Origin: Candidatus Poribacteria bacterium
GTDB lineage: Bacteria; Poribacteria; WGA-4E; WGA-3G
Assembly (NCBI GenBank): GCA_012267415.1
Contig: JAAXGN010000154.1
Location: 51,734 to 115,733 of the forward strand
DNA: 64,000 nucleotides
Direction: 5' to 3'
This document shows, piece after piece, positions 60,301-64,000 of the stretch (position 1 is the stretch's first letter; every line of letters starts with the position of its first letter). Below the pieces are notes generated by a model that saw only the letters and a program-made list of their open reading frames with translations, was not told where the DNA came from and made no database searches. Both the position numbers and the translations under genes were made by a program.

Positions 60301-62229
60301 GTCATCGTGTGAACGGAGTGCGTTTAGGACACTCCAGACATTTGAAAATCTTTCATTGTCATCAAGTGCTGCAGCGGGGTCTCTATCTTCGGGGATTGCG
60401 ACCGGCAGGATGACGTAACCGAACTTTTTATCGGTACCGGGTGCTTTGCGCATGACGCGCCCGACTGCTTGGACAACGTCAATATGGGATTTTCGGGGTT
60501 TATAGAAGATCACAGCGTCAAGTGCTGGGACATCAATACCTTCGGAGAGACATCTCGCGTTGGAGAGGATACGACATACGCCATCAGTATCACCTTTCAA
60601 CCAATCAATACGTGCCTTTCGATTGAGTGCGTGGACTGTTCCATCAACGTGTTTGGTTTCACATTCAAAATCGTCAGGGATTTCATCTTCTGGTAGTTGG
60701 ACAATTGCATCTTCAATAATATCATTCCAATAGTATGCTAAAGCCTTTGATTCGTCAATTCTGTTTGTGAATGCGATCACACGTCTTAAGGGTTTACGTG
60801 TCTGGTCATCTTTTTCTTTATCTTCAGGATTCTGTAATGCACGCCAACATCCAATAATTCGTGTTGCATCGTTTATGTTGATTTCGCTCCCGTATCTGCC
60901 GGTGTCTCCTGCTAATATTGAATTGACTTCCTGTTCAGAGATACCGAATATGGCGACTTTGTAGTCGGAGAGTTCATCGATTTCAACGGCTTTTGAGAAG
61001 GGAAGTCTGTGAAACTCGGGTCCATATTTCTCTTCATCGTCCATAGAGAACACGTCAACATTATATTCTGCTGCTTTTGTTCTTGCGGTTTCGGTGTAGA
61101 GTTTAGGGGTAGCTGTCATATAGAGACGTTTGTTGGCGCGTATTCGATCTGGATCGTGGACAAGGATAAATGGTGAGGTCTTATCATCGGGTTTGTCTAT
61201 GCCGGTGGTTCTGTGCGCCTCATCGCAAAGGATAATATCAAATTGTGGTGCACCTGCATCTTGTACTTTTTCTATGAGAGGGAGCGATTGATAGGTGCAG
61301 AAAACGACGGTCATTTTGTTCGTGTCGGTCTTCTGTAATGCTTGTGTGATTGCTAACGGGTCTGTGGTGACAGGGATTTTGAGTTCCTGAATGGATGCGT
61401 CCTCGGTTGTGTCTCCTGCGCGTCTATCGGAGCAGATACCGATGTAGCTATGGTCTATGCCGCGTTGGTCTGACCATTCCCGCATTGACTGTGAGAGTAA
61501 ACCGATAGATGGCACGAGATATAACACTTTACCCTCAATTCCTGCAATTTTTTCAGCGATTCGGAGTGCTGTAAAGGTCTTACCTGTGCCACACGCCATA
61601 ATGAGTTTGCCACGGTCAGAGGCTTTGAATCCGTTTATAACGTCGTTGAACGCATCTTTTTGATGGTCTTTTAGATCATACTTTCTCTGCTTATAGGTAA
61701 GGGTTTCGGGTTCTTGTATGCTGAGGTCTGGCCAATCAAATGGACTGTTTTCAAGATCGTTGAAGCGAACAGTGCGAAACTTTTCGCCTAATGGTTCTAT
61801 AGTTCTAAGAGCATTATCTCCAAATTCTCCGCCAGTATTTACGAAAATCCATGAGGTGAATATATCACTTGCTGAGGCAGATAAGAACGTATCTATGTGT
61901 GGTTTTGAAATCCTTGTGTCATCCGCATAACACTTACACTGAATAGCACAGAATGATCCATCTTGCTTTTTTGCAACAAGGTCAATACCTATGTCGGTAG
62001 CATCAAAATCTGTTCTGAGTTGTGCCCATTGTTTCCATAGCCACACATCCGAGAATTCCTCTTTATAGTCGGGGTCTTCACTGAAATATATCAGCATCAA
62101 ACGCTCGAATAGTTCTCCTTTTTTATGTTCAGTATTTGCAGCTTCTCGGATGTAATCAAGTGTTGCTTTGAATCCGGGGTTAGTGTATTCCGTTGGACCA
62201 AAAAGATATCCTCGCGTTTCTTCAGGCAT
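57397..62229 (-). CDS. type ISP-like restriction-modification enzyme (Mrr-like nuclease + helicase + N6 methyltransferase)
   Basis: Start MPEETRGYLFGPTEYT at 62229; GIDLVAKKQDGSFCAIQCKCY nuclease, LIMACGTGKTFTALRIAE and LCDEAHRTTG helicase, DPFTGTGTFLVQLL and IIGNPPWKAKQ methylase motifs. Confidence 0.9.
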   Translation of the reverse strand: MPEETRGYLFGPTEYTNPGFKATLDYIREAANTEHKKGELFERLMLIYFSEDPDYKEEFSDVWLWKQWAQLRTDFDATDIGIDLVAKKQDGSFCAIQCKCYADDTRISKPHIDTFLSASASDIFTSWIFVNTGGEFGDNALRTIEPLGEKFRTVRFNDLENSPFDWPDLSIQEPETLTYKQRKYDLKDHQKDAFNDVINGFKASDRGKLIMACGTGKTFTALRIAEKIAGIEGKVLYLVPSIGLLSQSMREWSDQRGIDHSYIGICSDRRAGDTTEDASIQELKIPVTTDPLAITQALQKTDTNKMTVVFCTYQSLPLIEKVQDAGAPQFDIILCDEAHRTTGIDKPDDKTSPFILVHDPDRIRANKRLYMTATPKLYTETARTKAAEYNVDVFSMDDEEKYGPEFHRLPFSKAVEIDELSDYKVAIFGISEQEVNSILAGDTGRYGSEININDATRIIGCWRALQNPEDKEKDDQTRKPLRRVIAFTNRIDESKALAYYWNDIIEDAIVQLPEDEIPDDFECETKHVDGTVHALNRKARIDWLKGDTDGVCRILSNARCLSEGIDVPALDAVIFYKPRKSHIDVVQAVGRVMRKAPGTDKKFGYVILPVAIPEDRDPAAALDDNERFSNVWSVLNALRSHDDRLDAKINSIDLNQELPDQIVIGGTGNGDHSQIAEQLPLLPIEIPVNAIISKIVQKCGDKPYWENWAKDVAEIFDRLIDRINNLLEKSQNTALNKKFENFHTELQETINDSITRTNAIDMIAQHILTRPVFDALFENYDFSSGNPVAIALNSLQDDFAEFGLENETRDLKGFYESVQKRASGIKKSEGKQRVLSDLYEQFFKKALKKEADRLGIAYTPIELVDFIIHSVNDVLQEEFGKTLSDEGVHILDPFTGTGTFLVQLLQSGLIRPDDLERKYHKELHANEILLLAYYIASVNIEETYRGQRGGDATYEPFDGIILTDTFNLNKFKEEEQYTLLPDEQRMVENNKRIERQQNLPIEVIIGNPPWKAKQQDAADENPNVEYPELEKRIENTYAKYSPVTNKQSLYDMYKMAIRWATDRLQTQEQEQLKQGIVAFVTPATWIDGNTEAGVRAILPKEFTSIYALNLRGNARIYGEQGKIEGEGVFGSATQSPVAITILVKNPNAEHEGCQIHYREIGKYLKRQEKLELLRETDSVKRYTDWQIITPNEYYDWIEQRSDTFTDFYPLGTKEAKAGNTDNAIFKLFSNGYKTGRDPYIYNFSRDTCAKISRLMTKEYLTAVSELEENPELTVDKVVRHYTTNIKWDRELKNNLKRKKRTKFDGNYIRKVAYRPFISTNCYADYTFAQMKYQQDRIFPEASSKNRVICIPGISSKKHFSCLMTDTMPDVNLNDAGTQCFPRWCYPKPTDATQITMENRTERIDNVSDTALRAFQKHYRTDKITKDEIFYYVYGILHAPSYQEQFANDLSKILPHIPFAPDFRAFAEAGKDCTDLHLNYETCEQYQGLRVEPIKPQLFWEEKPEHFLLRKQAMKWKDKTTKDILIINEHVMLTGIPEEAQHYVVNGRTPLEWFINRYKITPPEKNNGILNDANAWFENPRDLITAIERIVYVSVESARIIDNLPDEITEE

Positions 62230-62444
62230 AGATATTCCTTTCGTGTTTGTTTTTAAGTGTGAGTAGATTATAGCATGAGGACGGTGTTGTGTCAAGATGT
62301 GTATAGACGGGTGAATTTTGGATTAGTCTGCTGGTGCAAGGGTGCGGTGAGTAGCGCATAACTACCGCAACAAACCCTTTCTCGATTCCGGGATTTTCTG
62401 GCAGATGTGCAAGCATAATACACAAATACCATTACACCGACCCT

Positions 62445-62972
62445 TCAAGGTTGGTTTTCTCTCGAATATTGCCATAAAGCGCGATCTAATGTGCGCATAC
62501 TTACTTCGTTTTCATTCGCGATATTACGACAAAAGTCTACGTATTTTTCCCAGAATGAAAATGAATACTTGTAGGATTCTATTCCGATAGACCATAAAGC
62601 GCGAAAATCTAAAAGAGGATAGGGGGCATTGTGGAAGAAATGAAGAATGGTTGATGCGCTTGGCCATCCGACACCGTTCAAACACATTAACACTTCAATT
62701 TTGGCACGTTCGTTATTTGTAGTAAACGAAAACGTTGTAATTTCCCTTATGTAACTGTCATCATTTTTTTCAATATGATGACTGCTTCTTCGTGATTTCC
62801 ACTGTGCGATTTTTCTTAATTGTTCTTTGTCTATATAGCAGCGTTGTTGTATCAAAGGTTTCCATTTATCTTTAAATAAATCTTCTGTATTCATGGAGTC
62901 GGTTTGCTGTGGAACATATCTATCTGCCCAGTATTGAATTTTGGAATCATCAAACCTTAATTTTAATTTCAT
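62445..62972 (-). CDS. helix-hairpin-helix (HhH-GPD/OGG-like) protein
   Basis: LNGVGWPSASTILHFFHNAPYPLLDFRALWSIG. ATG at 62972; ORF track extends to a TTG at 63050. Confidence 0.55.
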   Translation of the reverse strand: MKLKLRFDDSKIQYWADRYVPQQTDSMNTEDLFKDKWKPLIQQRCYIDKEQLRKIAQWKSRRSSHHIEKNDDSYIREITTFSFTTNNERAKIEVLMCLNGVGWPSASTILHFFHNAPYPLLDFRALWSIGIESYKYSFSFWEKYVDFCRNIANENEVSMRTLDRALWQYSRENQP

Positions 62973-63046
62973 ACATATTACCCCTTCATATCTGTTAGGA
63001 AATGTGACCTTCGTAAATTGGATGCAATCTACATTGAACAAACGCT

Positions 63047-63208
63047 TCAAGCAGATTGAGTAAACATTTTCCCTTTCGGTAGATTGGGGGGAGGCTTATG
63101 CGGCATTGGTAAAATCTCAATAGAAATAATATCTGAATTTATTTCAATATCACATAGTTTTGCTACAATACCAATATCTTCAAGAATTTGTTCTGGGTCC
63201 CATTTCAT
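63047..63208 (-). CDS. short hypothetical ORF (53 aa)
   Basis: Own translation MKWDPEQILEDIGIVAKLCDIEINSDIISIEILPMPHKPPPNLPKGKMFTQSA*; upstream of the HhH gene on the same strand. Below the ORF-track length cut-off. Confidence 0.35.
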   Translation of the reverse strand: MKWDPEQILEDIGIVAKLCDIEINSDIISIEILPMPHKPPPNLPKGKMFTQSA

Positions 63209-63419
63209 TGCGTTTCGCCTTGCAAATATATAATCTGTATTTTACATTAACAACAGAATTGAGTCAACTGAAACGTGAACAGGGGGCGTAAAGATTTTTC
63301 ACTTAATTGTCTGCACCCTGGATTACACAGAGAATGCAGAGCACATGGAAAAGATATTATTTGTTAACATCCCCATGCTTTAAAAGTCTGTGAAAGTACA
63401 TCTTATATGTGCAAGAAAA

Positions 63420-63470
63420 CCTTCCGCGTCTTCCGTGTCCTCCGCGTAATCCGCGATTCAGACAAAAAGG
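63420..63470. repeat. island-flanking repeat, right, element 1
   Basis: Reverse complement is related to 52022-52070. Confidence 0.7.
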
Positions 63471-63552
63471 TGAAAAAATTTTACTCACCCGTGACAAGTC
63501 GGTGGAAGTGGGAGGATGGAAGATTGGATGGGTGGAAGAATGGAAGGTTTTT

Positions 63553-63670
63553 GTAAAAAAACCGGACTCCAGAGGGGTGAAAGGTGTATAGAAAACGTTG
63601 GTATTACCAGAATAAGCCCAGAGAGAGAGGCGAAAAGTGTATCATGTTAGGGAATAAAATATACACGTTC
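63553..63670. repeat. intergenic repeat related to 30553-30670
   Basis: CTCCAGAGGGGTGAAAGGTGTATAGAAAACGTTGGTATTACCAGAATAAGCCC...GTTAGGGAATAAAATATACACGTTCT. Confidence 0.6.
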
Positions 63671-63760
63671 TATATACCTTTCGCACCGCTGGTGCTTGGT
63701 CTCTTATTGTTTACATGTTCTATATACCTTTCGCACCGCTGGTGCTTGGTCTAATGTCGT
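63668..63760. repeat. tandem repeat, two units of TTCTATATACCTTTCGCACCGCTGGTGCTTGGTCT
   Basis: Identical 35-bp units about 50 bp apart. Confidence 0.8.
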
Positions 63761-63836
63761 TTGCACGTTCTTCCAAATTTCCCCTCTTATCCTGAGAATC
63801 CAGGTTCAGACAAGTAACCATAACTTTACACACGGG

Positions 63837-63899
63837 TGCGTAAAGTTTTTGGCACAATGTCTGACATTATGGTGAATTGCAGGATATGTGTAGAACGTC
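63837..63899. repeat. island-flanking repeat, right, element 2
   Basis: TGCGTAAAGTTTTTGGCACAATGTCTGACATTATGGTGAATTGCAGGATATGTGTAGAACG; inverted relative of 52295-52358. Confidence 0.75.
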
Positions 63900-64000
63900 T
63901 TAGTCCCGTAGGGACGGAATGTTTATAGAAAACGAGTAGCCTCCAACTCTTTAGTCCCGACAAATGCCAAACGCGCATTTGGCGTTGATTTGGTAGGGAC

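Noticed and set aside
63668-63760. Possible CRISPR array of two 35-bp repeats
   Set aside because: Only two units, short dissimilar interval, no cas genes; fits a dispersed intergenic repeat.

Overview
The 64 kb window looks like a bacterial chromosome segment. The gene content (sulfatase, phytanoyl-CoA dioxygenase, LamG, WD40 and giant TPR proteins) resembles sponge-associated Candidatus Poribacteria, but that is only an inference. Ordinary metabolic genes alternate with three restriction/defence loci: a type II-like pair at 5.1-6.7 kb, a type I hsd operon carrying HEPN, MNT and TIR/SEFIR modules at 22-30.4 kb, and an 11 kb island at 52.4-63.1 kb with a type ISP-like RM enzyme and nuclease-fold proteins. 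There are three tRNA genes and many REP/BIME-like palindromes. The most interesting signal is at 9.8-21.1 kb. Four paralogous genes, each reported by the ORF track as two pieces, are joined by one in-frame TGA in the same context: H-[VA]-[IV]-S-[IV]-D-G-P-L-x-D-E-[SA]-C-(TGA)-[GA]-[ST]-G-K-x-L-R. In every copy a 16-nt hairpin with loop AGGU (AGUU in one copy) starts exactly 17 nt after the TGA, and two of the copies show compensatory base changes in the stem. UGA is a normal stop elsewhere, including at the ends of genes in this same operon. I read this as a multi-copy family of putative vicinal Cys-Sec (CU) thioredoxin-like selenoproteins. Three copies lie in one operon behind a BlaI-type repressor and an M56/BlaR1-like sensor fused to a degenerate TlpA domain, with two TGCTAA-N4-TTAGCA operators at the promoter.
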